This document shows positions 1-7,729 of a stretch of 64,000 nucleotides of DNA, piece by piece. The notes under the pieces are model-generated. The model saw nothing but the letters and a program-made list of their open reading frames with translations, was not told the DNA's origin and did no database searches. The translations under genes were made by a program, and so were the position numbers. Within the stretch, counting starts at the first letter, position 1; every line of letters begins with the position of its first letter. Source of the stretch: an uncultured Lachnospiraceae bacterium. Lineage in GTDB: Bacteria > Bacillota > Clostridia > Lachnospirales > Lachnospiraceae. The stretch covers positions 17,664 through 81,663 of the forward strand of contig CAKQXY010000010.1 of assembly GCA_934292725.1 (NCBI GenBank). The letters are read 5' to 3'.

Positions 1-795
1 ATGGATGTATTGGAGATTGTTGGAACTGGTGGAGACGGTGCGAACACGATCAACATTTCAACCATCGCTTCCATCATTGTTTCATCGACAGGCATTCCGG
101 TTGCAAAGCACGGAAACCGCGCAGCATCAAGTAAATGCGGCACAGCAGACTGCCTTGAAGCACTAGGCGTAAACATAAATCTTTCTCCAGCTGAAAGCGC
201 TATACTTTTAAAGGAACATAACATGTGCTTCTTATTTGCTCAGAAATATCATCCGGCAATGCGCTTTGTAGGTTCAGTCAGAAGAGAGATAGGCATTCGC
301 ACAATATTTAATGTGTTAGGACCTCTGGCAAACCCGGCAGGTGCTTCCATGCAACTGCTTGGCGTATACAGTGAGGCACTTGTAGAACCGCTTGCAAGAG
401 TACTTTATAACTTGGGTGTTAAGCGTGCAATGGTTGTTTATGGACAGGATGGCATGGATGAGATTTCAATGAGCGCACCGACAACAGTGTGCGAGGTAAG
501 AAACGGAAGCTTCAAGAGCTACGTAATTACACCAGAGCAGTTTGGATTTAAAAGATGTAAAAAGGAAGATCTTATTGGCGGCAATCCACAGGAAAATGCT
601 AAGTTTGCACTAGATATTTTAAATGGAGAAAAAGGTCCAAAAACTGATGCAGTACTATTAAATGCCGGAGCTGCCATTTATACAGCAAGAGAAGACATCA
701 CAATCGAAGAGGGCATTAAGATCGCAAGAGAGGCACTAGAAAGCGGTCGTGCAGCAAAGCAGTTAGAGGATTTTGCGAAGGCAGCAAAGCAGTAA
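1..795 (+). CDS. trpD: Anthranilate phosphoribosyltransferase, 5'-truncated by window edge
   Basis: Transfers the phosphoribosyl group of PRPP to anthranilate, the second committed step of tryptophan synthesis. The visible 264 residues begin just before the PRPP-binding loop GTGGDG (residues 8-13) and its partner NIST (18-21). The conserved MRFVGSVRRE and FNVLGPLANPA segments follow. The family is usually about 340 residues, so roughly 70 N-terminal residues lie left of the window and the ATG at position 1 is internal, not the start. It is followed after 34 nt by trpC, so it belongs to the trp operon. Confidence 0.95.
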   Translation: MDVLEIVGTGGDGANTINISTIASIIVSSTGIPVAKHGNRAASSKCGTADCLEALGVNINLSPAESAILLKEHNMCFLFAQKYHPAMRFVGSVRREIGIRTIFNVLGPLANPAGASMQLLGVYSEALVEPLARVLYNLGVKRAMVVYGQDGMDEISMSAPTTVCEVRNGSFKSYVITPEQFGFKRCKKEDLIGGNPQENAKFALDILNGEKGPKTDAVLLNAGAAIYTAREDITIEEGIKIAREALESGRAAKQLEDFAKAAKQ

Positions 796-829
796 AAATA
801 AGAAAATATGGCAGTGGGGTGAAAGCAGC

Positions 830-1636
830 ATGGCAGAGAATATATTAGAGACGATTGCAGCGAAGCGTCGCATTTATATAGAAGAAAAGAAAAAGCAGGT
901 GCCACTAAAAAATTTGATTTCGCAGGCAGAGGCACTTTTGCAAAAGGAAGAAGCTGGCGAAGTATCAGCAAAGCCAAGCTTCTACGACAGTCTGGCAGGC
1001 GATAAGCTTTCATTTATCTGCGAGGTAAAGAAGGCATCTCCATCAAAGGGACTGATTGCATCAGAGTTTCCGTATTTGACGATTGCACAGGAATATGAAT
1101 CGGCTGGAGCCGCAGCTATCTCAGTTTTGACTGAGCCAGAATATTTTCTTGGAAGAGATGAATATTTAAAGGAAATTGCTAAGACGGTAAATATTCCGGT
1201 GCTTCGAAAGGACTTCACAATAGATGAGTATCAGATTTACGAGGCAAAGTTTCTAGGTGCATCAGCAGTGCTTTTGATTTGTTCACTGCTTGATAAGAAA
1301 ACATTATCTAAATTTTTAGATTTGGCGAGTGAGCTAAAGCTTGATGCACTCGTTGAGGCACATGATGAAGAGGAGGTTCATACAGCACTTGAATGTGGAG
1401 CAAAAATCATAGGTGTGAATAACAGAAACTTAAAGAACTTTACGGTAGATGTGAAAAACAGCTTGAGGCTTCGGGCACTTGTTCCAAAAGATGTAGTATT
1501 TGTCTCCGAGAGCGGTATCAAGACAAGAGAGGATACAAGACAGCTTGCAGCATATCATGTAAATGCCGTGCTGATCGGGGAGACTTTAATGCGAAGCCCA
1601 GACAAAAAGACAGCACTTGATTTGCTTAGGCCATAG
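830..1636 (+). CDS. trpC: Indole-3-glycerol phosphate synthase
   Basis: Closes the ring of carboxyphenylamino-deoxyribulose phosphate to indoleglycerol phosphate. The product is 268 residues, normal for the monofunctional enzyme. It carries the beta/alpha-barrel signatures EVKKASPSKG (catalytic Lys and phosphate region), VLRKDF, GVNNRNL and SESGI. The reading frame is open upstream to 773, but only the ATG at 830 has a ribosome site (GGGGTGA about 8 nt upstream) and gives the family N-terminus (AENILETIAAKR). It has no fused phosphoribosylanthranilate isomerase domain, which matters because trpF is not present next to it. Confidence 0.95.
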   Translation: MAENILETIAAKRRIYIEEKKKQVPLKNLISQAEALLQKEEAGEVSAKPSFYDSLAGDKLSFICEVKKASPSKGLIASEFPYLTIAQEYESAGAAAISVLTEPEYFLGRDEYLKEIAKTVNIPVLRKDFTIDEYQIYEAKFLGASAVLLICSLLDKKTLSKFLDLASELKLDALVEAHDEEEVHTALECGAKIIGVNNRNLKNFTVDVKNSLRLRALVPKDVVFVSESGIKTREDTRQLAAYHVNAVLIGETLMRSPDKKTALDLLRP

Positions 1637-1778
1637 CAAAACCACAAGTAAATAAAAGCAAATAAAACAGACAGCAATAAATAGCTATAGAAAAAATATA
1701 ACTATTTAAATAGAAATAATAAACAGATAATAAATAACAGATAAATTCGATAATGACATACAGAAAGGAACTAGACAG

Positions 1779-2963
1779 ATGAGCAGAGGAAGATATGGAA
1801 AGCATGGCGGCCAGTACGTGCCAGAAACATTGATGAATGAAATCATACGCTTGGAGGAAGCATATGAGCATTATAAAAACGATCCCGAATTTGTTCAGGA
1901 ATTAGATACTTTATTGAAGGAATATGCAGGAAGACCATCACTTCTTTATTATGCAGAGCGCATGACAAAGGATTTGGGCGGAGCTAAGATCTATCTAAAG
2001 AGAGAAGACTTAAACCACACAGGTGCTCATAAAATCAACAACTGTCTTGGTCAGGCACTTCTTGCAAAGAAGATGGGAAAGACTCGTCTGATCGCAGAGA
2101 CTGGTGCCGGACAGCATGGCGTTGCGACAGCAACTGTTGCTGCACTTCTTGGCATGGAGTGTGAGATCTATATGGGAAAGGAAGATACGATTCGTCAGGC
2201 ACTCAATGTATACCGAATGGAGCTTCTCGGCGCAAAGGTTCATCCTGTAACTAGTGGTACACAGACATTAAAGGATGCTGTTAACGAGTGCATGAGAGAG
2301 TGGACAAATCGTGTGGACGATACACTTTACGTGCTTGGTTCTGTAATGGGTCCTCATCCATTCCCGATGATCGTGCGCGATTTCCAGAGTGTAATCAGTA
2401 AGGAAGCAAGAGCGCAGATTCTTGAAAAGGAAGGAAAGCTGCCAGACGCAGTGCTTGCATGCGTAGGAGGCGGCAGCAATGCAATGGGTATGTTTTATGA
2501 GTTTATTAAGGATGAGAATGTACGCCTGATTGGATGTGAGGCAGCAGGACGCGGCGTTAACACAGGTGAGACAGCAGCTACTATTGCAGTCGGAACAGAG
2601 GGAATCTTCCACGGCATGAAATCATATTTTTGCCAGAATGAATATGGACAGATTGCACCTGTTTACTCTATCTCTGCCGGACTTGATTATCCTGGTATTG
2701 GACCAGAGCACGCATATCTGCATGATATCGGCAGAGCCGAGTATGTGCCAGTCACAGATGAGGAAGCAGTTTGTGCATTTGAGTACATTGCAAAGACAGA
2801 GGGTATCATAGCTGCAATAGAGAGTTCTCATGCAATTGCACAGGTGATGAAGCTGGCACCTACCATGAGAAAAGATCAGATTATCATCTGCTGTGTATCA
2901 GGAAGAGGAGACAAAGACGTAGCAGCAATTGCAAGATATAGAGGAATCGATTTAAACGACTGA
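1779..2963 (+). CDS. trpB: Tryptophan synthase beta chain
   Basis: Condenses indole with serine using pyridoxal phosphate. The product is 394 residues, full length for the TrpB1 type. The PLP lysine is K85 in HTGAHKINN. The AETGAGQHG loop and the phosphate-cup glycines GGGSNA are intact, as is the C-terminal GRGDKD. An AGAAAGGA ribosome site precedes the ATG. It lies 142 nt after trpC and 13 nt before trpA, and should form the alpha2beta2 complex with the trpA product. Confidence 0.97.
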   Translation: MSRGRYGKHGGQYVPETLMNEIIRLEEAYEHYKNDPEFVQELDTLLKEYAGRPSLLYYAERMTKDLGGAKIYLKREDLNHTGAHKINNCLGQALLAKKMGKTRLIAETGAGQHGVATATVAALLGMECEIYMGKEDTIRQALNVYRMELLGAKVHPVTSGTQTLKDAVNECMREWTNRVDDTLYVLGSVMGPHPFPMIVRDFQSVISKEARAQILEKEGKLPDAVLACVGGGSNAMGMFYEFIKDENVRLIGCEAAGRGVNTGETAATIAVGTEGIFHGMKSYFCQNEYGQIAPVYSISAGLDYPGIGPEHAYLHDIGRAEYVPVTDEEAVCAFEYIAKTEGIIAAIESSHAIAQVMKLAPTMRKDQIIICCVSGRGDKDVAAIARYRGIDLND

Positions 2964-2976
2964 GAGGAAAATGAAA

Positions 2977-3753
2977 ATGACAAAAATAGCAGAGGCATTT
3001 CAGAATAAGAAAGCATTTATTGGATTTTTGACAGCAGGTGATCCGTCACTTGAATGTACAGAAAAATTTATTATTAAGATGGAAGAGGCAGGAGCTGCCT
3101 TGATTGAGATTGGAATCCCATTCTCAGATCCGATTGCAGAAGGACCAGTGATTCAATCAGCCAACATTCGTGCATTGTCTAATCCAAATGGCTGCACAAC
3201 AGATCAAGTATTTGAGATGGTAGAACGCGTCAGCAAAAAAGTGTCCGTTCCGCTTGCTTTTCTCACATATTTAAATCCAGTATTCAAATACGGCTATGAT
3301 CGCTTCTTTGCGCGCTGCGCATCAGCAGGAATTTCAGGAATCATTGTGCCGGATATGCCGCTTGAGGAAAAAGGCGAGGTAGCAGATATTGCAGCCAAGC
3401 ACGGTGTTGATGTGATTTCTTTAATAGCACCAACAAGCAAGGAACGTATCGCAAAGATTGCAAAGTCAGCAACAGGCTATATTTATATCGTTTCTTCAAT
3501 GGGAGTGACAGGAATGAGAAGCGAGATCACAACAGATCTTGAAAGCATTGTCCGTGTAGTAAAAGAAAATACATCCGTTCCAGCAGCAATAGGATTTGGC
3601 ATCAATACACCAGAGCAGGCAAAAAAATACGCAGGAATGGCAGATGGAGTCATTGTCGGAAGTGCAATCGTAAAGATTATCGAGAAATATGGGGAAAACG
3701 CTGCAGAGCCAGTTTACAATTACGTGAAAGAGATGGCAGATGCAGTGAAGTGA
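2977..3753 (+). CDS. trpA: Tryptophan synthase alpha chain
   Basis: Splits indoleglycerol phosphate to indole and glyceraldehyde 3-phosphate. It is a TIM barrel of 258 residues from the ATG at 2977; an ATG at 2971 is also in frame but sits only 3 nt after the GAGAGG ribosome site. The catalytic Glu of the IEIGIPFSDP motif is present. The second catalytic acid, an Asp (LADGP) in the enteric enzyme, is a Glu here (IAEGP). The phosphate-binding GFGI and GSAIV segments are intact. The TGA stop is the first three bases of an inverted repeat (3751-3779). Confidence 0.95.
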   Translation: MTKIAEAFQNKKAFIGFLTAGDPSLECTEKFIIKMEEAGAALIEIGIPFSDPIAEGPVIQSANIRALSNPNGCTTDQVFEMVERVSKKVSVPLAFLTYLNPVFKYGYDRFFARCASAGISGIIVPDMPLEEKGEVADIAAKHGVDVISLIAPTSKERIAKIAKSATGYIYIVSSMGVTGMRSEITTDLESIVRVVKENTSVPAAIGFGINTPEQAKKYAGMADGVIVGSAIVKIIEKYGENAAEPVYNYVKEMADAVK

Positions 3754-3815
3754 GCCATGGGGACAGGGACGGTGGCTCACAATGTGTCACTACTGGCTCG
3801 ATATGTGTCCCCTGT
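3751..3815. repeat. GGGGACAGG-type inverted-repeat element, copy A
   Basis: The sequence holds nested inverted repeats. TGAGCCA (3751-3757) pairs with TGGCTCA (3773-3779), and GGGGACA (3759-3765) pairs with TGTCCCC (3806-3812). The trpA stop codon is part of it. Related copies occur at 3911-3956 (opposite orientation), 7661-7720, 60447-60478 and 63651-63700, which marks a dispersed family rather than a gene-specific signal. Confidence 0.7.
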
Positions 3816-3820
3816 AAAAA

Positions 3821-3859
3821 AGTCTGAAAGTTCAAGAAAAGAGCTTTCAGGCTTTTTTT
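3821..3859 (+). terminator. Rho-independent terminator of the trp operon
   Basis: AGTCTGAAAG (3821-3830) pairs with CTTTCAGGCT (3844-3853), with one G-U pair, and is followed by a run of seven T. It lies 68 nt after trpA. Confidence 0.85.
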
Positions 3860-3910
3860 GTCTTTATTAGAATGCAGTAGAGTTGAAAAAAAAACAAAAG
3901 TTCGTAAACT

Positions 3911-3956
3911 TGAGCCACCAGGGACACTAATCTGGCCACCGTACCTGTCACCTATG
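3911..3956. repeat. GGGGACAGG-type element, copy B (inverted relative to copy A)
   Basis: Read on the minus strand, this segment aligns with copy A over about 40 bases: GGTGACAGGTACGGTGGC here against GGGGACAGGGACGGTGGC there, followed by a shared GTGTC and TGGCTC. Copies A and B therefore face each other across the trp terminator. Confidence 0.6.
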
Positions 3957-3979
3957 TTTTTTTGTGAACTCTATTGATT

Positions 3980-4027
3980 TTGCTTGTCTAATGTGGTAGA
4001 CTATAATTGAGGTCTAACCCTGTAGAC
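3980..4027 (+). promoter_or_regulatory. Promoter with two BlaI-type operators
   Basis: The -35 is TTGCTT (3980-3985) and the -10 is TATAAT (4002-4007), with a 16-bp spacer. That spacer is exactly the first palindrome GTCTA-N6-TAGAC (3986-4001). A second GTCTA-N6-TAGAC (4012-4027) covers the start of the transcript. The centres are 26 bp apart. The placement predicts autorepression by the BlaI-like product of the next gene. Confidence 0.8.
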
Positions 4028-4042
4028 AAGGAGGCTATGAAT

Positions 4043-4414
4043 ATGGAAATTCCGAAGATTCACGAAAGTGAATATCGTTTTTGTTTGATTATGTGGGAGC
4101 ATGAGCCTGTTACCGCTGTTGAGCTTGTAAAGCTCTGTCAGGAACAACTTGGTTGGAAGCGAACTACCACTTATACTGTTATCAAGCGCCTTGGAGAGCG
4201 TGGCGTATTAAAGAATGATAACAGCATCATTACATCTCTCGTTTCTAAAGATGAAGCACAGGCGTGTGAGATTGACGAGCTGGTTGAGAAGAAGTTTGAG
4301 GGTTCTCTACCTGCCTTTATTGCTGCGTTTACGAAACAGCAGTATATGTCCGAAGAAGATCTTGACGAAGTGCAGCGTATGATAGACCGCATCAGGAAAG
4401 GAGGTTCACAATGA
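4043..4414 (+). CDS. BlaI/MecI-family transcriptional repressor
   Basis: Winged-helix repressor of the penicillinase-repressor family, 123 residues, the normal family length. The N-terminal DNA-binding region has the conserved pattern ESEYRFCLIMWE, then WKRTTTYTVIKRL (recognition helix), followed by the dimerisation and cleavage region. In this family a membrane peptidase triggers proteolysis of the repressor. The ATG at 4043 is chosen because AAGGAGG ends 8 nt upstream; the ATG at 4037 is too close. It overlaps the next gene by 4 nt (ATGA), so the two are translationally coupled. The effector is unknown, so no bla or mec symbol is given. Confidence 0.9.
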   Translation: MEIPKIHESEYRFCLIMWEHEPVTAVELVKLCQEQLGWKRTTTYTVIKRLGERGVLKNDNSIITSLVSKDEAQACEIDELVEKKFEGSLPAFIAAFTKQQYMSEEDLDEVQRMIDRIRKGGSQ

Positions 4415-6198
4415 ACGAACTTTTTTTGAAAATCATCAACATGAGCATATCGGCAAGCTGGCTTGTCTTGGCTGTGCTGATTCTCAGATTCGTTCTGAAG
4501 AAAGCTCCCAAATGGATCAATGTTCTGCTTTGGGGCATTGTAGCCATCAGATTGATTTGCCCATTCTCTTTTGAAAGCCAATTGAGCCTAATTCCAAGTG
4601 CCGAAACTATTCCACTGAACATAGGCATGGATTCCACCCCTACCATCAATAGCGGAATAAGTGCAATAAACAACGCAGTTAATCCCATCATCAGCCAGTC
4701 CAATACGCCGATGGCTGGTGCCAGTATAAATCCGTTGCAAATCACTATTGGTATCTATGAATACATCTGGATTTTCGGCATGATTGCACTTGCACTATAT
4801 ACGGCTATCAGCTATTGGCGTTTGCACCGCAAAGTTGATACTGCTGTTCGCTACAAGGACAACATTTTCCAGAGTGAGAATGTAAGCTCTCCGTTTGTGT
4901 TTGGCATAATTAAACCAAGAATCTATCTCCCGTTCAAAATGAACGGTCAGGATCTGGAACATGTTGTTGCCCACGAGCATGCGCACATTCGTCGTAAAGA
5001 CCATTGGTGGAAGCCCCTTGGTTTCCTCTTGCTGACGATACATTGGTTCAATCCTCTCATGTGGATGGCTTATGTTCTGCTGTGCCGTGACATCGAGCTT
5101 GCTTGTGATGAAAAGGTCATCAAAGAACTTGGCAATGAGCAGAGAGGCGATTATACACAGGCACTTGTGGCCTGCAGCGTAAATCGTCGTATGATTGCCG
5201 CTTGTCCTCTCACTTTTGGTGAGGTTGGTGTTAAGGAGCGTGTGAAGTCTGTGATGAATTATAAGAAGCCTGCGTTATGGGTTATTATTATTGCAGTCAT
5301 TGTTTGTGTCGGCGTCGCAGTTTGTTTCCTGACTAATCCCAAGCAAGACAGCTATACATTGCGAATTGTTGTTCCCGCAGGAAGTCAAGAGGAATTTGTA
5401 TATACGGATGAGGAAGTCAGCGCAATCAGAAATTCAATTAAAATATGGTCTGGTGATGGATTGGGTGATACGGAAGTCCTTTTATCTCCAGTCAACAAAA
5501 CAACAGAAACCGGATACACAGCCACTTATCTTACACATGGTATGCCTGTGGAATTTGATGCAGAAAAAAATACGTGGTTTAAGATTGGTGTGAATATGCA
5601 GAACTCCACCAATGAGGACATTATTGTTTATGTTGAAGTAGAAAATGTAGAAGTGCGTATTGTGGATGAGATAAATTCCGTAATAAAGTGGTTTGACTAC
5701 ACAGAGAACCCCTCTGCCATGGATGATGAATCAACTATAAATCTTCCGATATATCCAGATGTTACTTTTAGCTACAACCAGGCACAGATAATTGCGTCAA
5801 AAACCTTTGACACCTCAGAACTTACCGACCATACAATTTTGATTACCGGAATGCCGATTTGGAATGCGTACTTCACAGATCTTACCGGTGATGACTATCC
5901 AGAAATCTGTGCTACATACACCTTTGGTTCCGGCATCATTGATAGTCGCATAATCATATATGACTATGCAAAGGGAGCAAGCTATGAGCTGTCTGATCGA
6001 GGATATTTCGATTTTACCCTCAGATTTAATGAAGCTGACGGATACCTCTATGTAGATAAAACGAAATATAATACTGATGAACTGGTAGAAACTGGCCGAT
6101 TAGTTTTCAAGAATAATTGTATTCAGATTGAAGGTTTTTCCAACGAAGCGCATCAAGATAGCTGTAAGGATCCTGGCACCAATGGACAAAGCATCTAA
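4411..6198 (+). CDS. BlaR1/MecR1-like M56 membrane metallopeptidase with a non-penicillin-binding sensor region
   Basis: Signal-transducing zinc peptidase partner of the upstream repressor, 595 residues. Hydrophobic segments near residues 14-30, 37-50 and 113-135 are followed by the HEXXH motif H188-E-H-A-H192, then ELACDE around 229-234 with the third zinc ligand. The last transmembrane helix is about 288-307. The outer region (about 310-595) has no SxxK, SxN or KTG motif, so it is not the penicillin sensor of true BlaR1. It contains acidic segments and a GDDYPEICATYTFGSG stretch that I do not recognise. The ligand sensed is therefore unknown. Confidence 0.85.
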   Translation: MNELFLKIINMSISASWLVLAVLILRFVLKKAPKWINVLLWGIVAIRLICPFSFESQLSLIPSAETIPLNIGMDSTPTINSGISAINNAVNPIISQSNTPMAGASINPLQITIGIYEYIWIFGMIALALYTAISYWRLHRKVDTAVRYKDNIFQSENVSSPFVFGIIKPRIYLPFKMNGQDLEHVVAHEHAHIRRKDHWWKPLGFLLLTIHWFNPLMWMAYVLLCRDIELACDEKVIKELGNEQRGDYTQALVACSVNRRMIAACPLTFGEVGVKERVKSVMNYKKPALWVIIIAVIVCVGVAVCFLTNPKQDSYTLRIVVPAGSQEEFVYTDEEVSAIRNSIKIWSGDGLGDTEVLLSPVNKTTETGYTATYLTHGMPVEFDAEKNTWFKIGVNMQNSTNEDIIVYVEVENVEVRIVDEINSVIKWFDYTENPSAMDDESTINLPIYPDVTFSYNQAQIIASKTFDTSELTDHTILITGMPIWNAYFTDLTGDDYPEICATYTFGSGIIDSRIIIYDYAKGASYELSDRGYFDFTLRFNEADGYLYVDKTKYNTDELVETGRLVFKNNCIQIEGFSNEAHQDSCKDPGTNGQSI

Positions 6199-6275
6199 GA
6201 ATGTTGTAGAACTTCAAGATGATTGATCTAAAAGAATACAAAGAAGAAATTTACTAATAACGAGAGGAGCGGAAA

Positions 6276-6482
6276 ATGTATCTAATTATTGGAATAATCT
6301 TTTTGGTATTTGGAATAGTACTGTTTTTGAAACCTCGTCTATTTTACGATCTTACAGAAAGTTGGAAGAGCAACGTAACTGGTGAACCCTCCGATTTATA
6401 TATTTTTAGCATACGATTTAGAGGTGTGGTTGTTGCTATCGTAGGTGTTGCAAGTATTATTGTACACTTCTGTTGCAGATAA
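6276..6482 (+). CDS. Small membrane protein of unknown function
   Basis: The product is 68 residues with two predicted membrane helices (about 2-19 and 48-66) joined by a short loop containing SWKSN and GEPSDLY. This resembles short DUF6199-type proteins common in Firmicutes, but that is recall and not tested. GAGAGGAG sits 8 nt before the ATG, a good ribosome site. It lies 77 nt after the BlaR1-like gene and may be the last gene of that operon. No function can be assigned. Confidence 0.65.
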   Translation: MYLIIGIIFLVFGIVLFLKPRLFYDLTESWKSNVTGEPSDLYIFSIRFRGVVVAIVGVASIIVHFCCR

Positions 6483-6543
6483 TGTAGAGAGAAATAACCC
6501 CTAAGAGAACGCAGTGCTTGGCATTCTTACAAATTTGTATAAC

Positions 6544-6573
6544 AAAAAAGGACACCGCATCCGCGATGTCCTT
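6544..6573 (-). terminator. Rho-independent terminator of tRNA-Gln
   Basis: On the minus strand, AAGGACATCGC pairs with GCGGTGTCCTT around a GGAT loop and is followed by a T run. It lies 8 nt beyond the 3' end of the tRNA. Confidence 0.85.
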
Positions 6574-6581
6574 AAATTTAA

Positions 6582-6654
6582 CAGCGCTACCAGGATTCGA
6601 ACCTGGAAAATGCTGGAGTCAGAGTCCAGTGCCTTACCGTTTGGCGATAGCGCT
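6582..6654 (-). tRNA. tRNA-Gln (anticodon CTG)
   Basis: The minus strand folds into a cloverleaf of 73 nt. The acceptor stem is AGCGCTA/TAGCGCT with discriminator G. The D arm is closed by GCC/GGC. The anticodon stem CTGGA/TCCAG holds loop CTCTGAC, giving anticodon CTG (codon CAG, Gln). The T arm CCAGG/CCTGG holds loop TTCGAAT. The 3' CCA is not encoded. It has its own promoter and terminator, so it is a single-gene unit. Confidence 0.95.
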
Positions 6655-6666
6655 ACAACATGTGTT

Positions 6667-6695
6667 ATAATAGCAGATTGCAATAGATTTGTCAA
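6667..6695 (-). promoter_or_regulatory. Promoter of tRNA-Gln
   Basis: On the minus strand, -35 TTGACA (6690-6695) and -10 TATTAT (6667-6672) are separated by 17 bp. Transcription should start about 5 nt before the mature tRNA end. Confidence 0.85.
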
Positions 6696-6814
6696 TAGTA
6701 ATTTTAAAGTTTTTTTATTGATTTCTCAGTCTGATTTGATATAATGGATATAATGTACATTGACAGCAAACGATAAGCTAATTAGGTCAATGAGTGAAAG
6801 GCATGGAATTATTT

Positions 6815-7642
6815 ATGAGACATTTATTAAAGAAGACATTACTTGCAGGAGGTGTCAGCATGATGATGCTGTCTGCAGCAGGATGTTACTATGGAAGCGG
6901 AATGGGCTATGGCTCTTATGCAAATGCAAATAAGATAAAGACAACGGCAGCTGCTGATACATTAGAGGAGTTTAAGATTACTGATTTCCAGGCATCTGAT
7001 GGTACTTTCCAGTACAAGGATCTGGGATGGTTAAGCAGCTATCAGGATCTTGAAAAGGAAATTGGAATGCCGATCGGCACTACGACAGCATTTACCGAGG
7101 GCGAGACGATGGGTGACATCAATTACTCTGTTAAGCTTCTTAATTATATTTCCGTTGGTATGCAGCCTGTTTTTGATCCAGAGGGTGGTTTGACAACACT
7201 GACTGTTTACTTTGAGGATACCTACACAGCAGAGCAGTTAGACGAGCTGTTTGATAAGGCGGTTGCTGCAGCGCGTGAGGCATTTGGTGATGAAGATAAG
7301 TATCAGGAAAATGATCAGGATGGTGGTAAAGGAACTGTTTACCACACAACAGGTGCATTCTGGTACAATGAAACTGATCAGTATGGCGATTATACAATGA
7401 ACAGCTTCCAGATCGGAAAGCTTGATTCTGGAAATGGAACAAGCGCAGTTGTAATCGGTGTAAATATCTATGATCCATCCCAGATCGAGGAGGAGTCCAG
7501 CGAGGAAGGAAGCAACGAAAAGGGAAGTATCGAGGAATCAAGCAGTGAGGAAGCAGGCAGCGAAGAAGCATCATCAAAGGCTGATGAAAAGAATGTAAAG
7601 GAAACAAGTGAGGCAGAGAATACTGCTGAAAGCGAAGAATAA
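6815..7642 (+). CDS. Lipoprotein of unknown function with acidic low-complexity tail
   Basis: The product is 275 residues from the ATG at 6815; GTG 6794 and ATG 6803 are in-frame alternatives, and no ribosome site is ideal. The N-terminus is a signal peptide (MRHLLKKTLL, then a hydrophobic stretch) ending at a lipobox-like SAAGC, so it should be a lipid-anchored surface protein. The mature protein opens with a Gly/Tyr-rich stretch. A folded region of about 180 residues follows, with the segments DLGWLSSYQDLEKEIGMP and LTVYFEDTYTAEQLDELF. The tail of about 50 residues is almost all Ser, Glu, Ala and Lys. I do not recognise the folded part. Confidence 0.8.
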   Translation: MRHLLKKTLLAGGVSMMMLSAAGCYYGSGMGYGSYANANKIKTTAAADTLEEFKITDFQASDGTFQYKDLGWLSSYQDLEKEIGMPIGTTTAFTEGETMGDINYSVKLLNYISVGMQPVFDPEGGLTTLTVYFEDTYTAEQLDELFDKAVAAAREAFGDEDKYQENDQDGGKGTVYHTTGAFWYNETDQYGDYTMNSFQIGKLDSGNGTSAVVIGVNIYDPSQIEEESSEEGSNEKGSIEESSSEEAGSEEASSKADEKNVKETSEAENTAESEE

Positions 7643-7660
7643 GAAATATAAGAAATAAAA

Positions 7661-7720
7661 AAACATCGGGGACAGGTTTTTGTGGCTCGTCAGAGCTATA
7701 AACCTGTCCCCCAGTGTTTT
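7661..7720. terminator. Bidirectional terminator made from a GGGGACAGG-type repeat, copy C
   Basis: GGGGACAGGTTT (7668-7679) pairs with AAACCTGTCCCC (7700-7711), with A runs on the left and T runs on the right, so it can terminate both convergent genes. The loop contains TGTGGCTC, also found in the other copies of this repeat family. Confidence 0.75.
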
Positions 7721-7729
7721 TTGCAAAGA

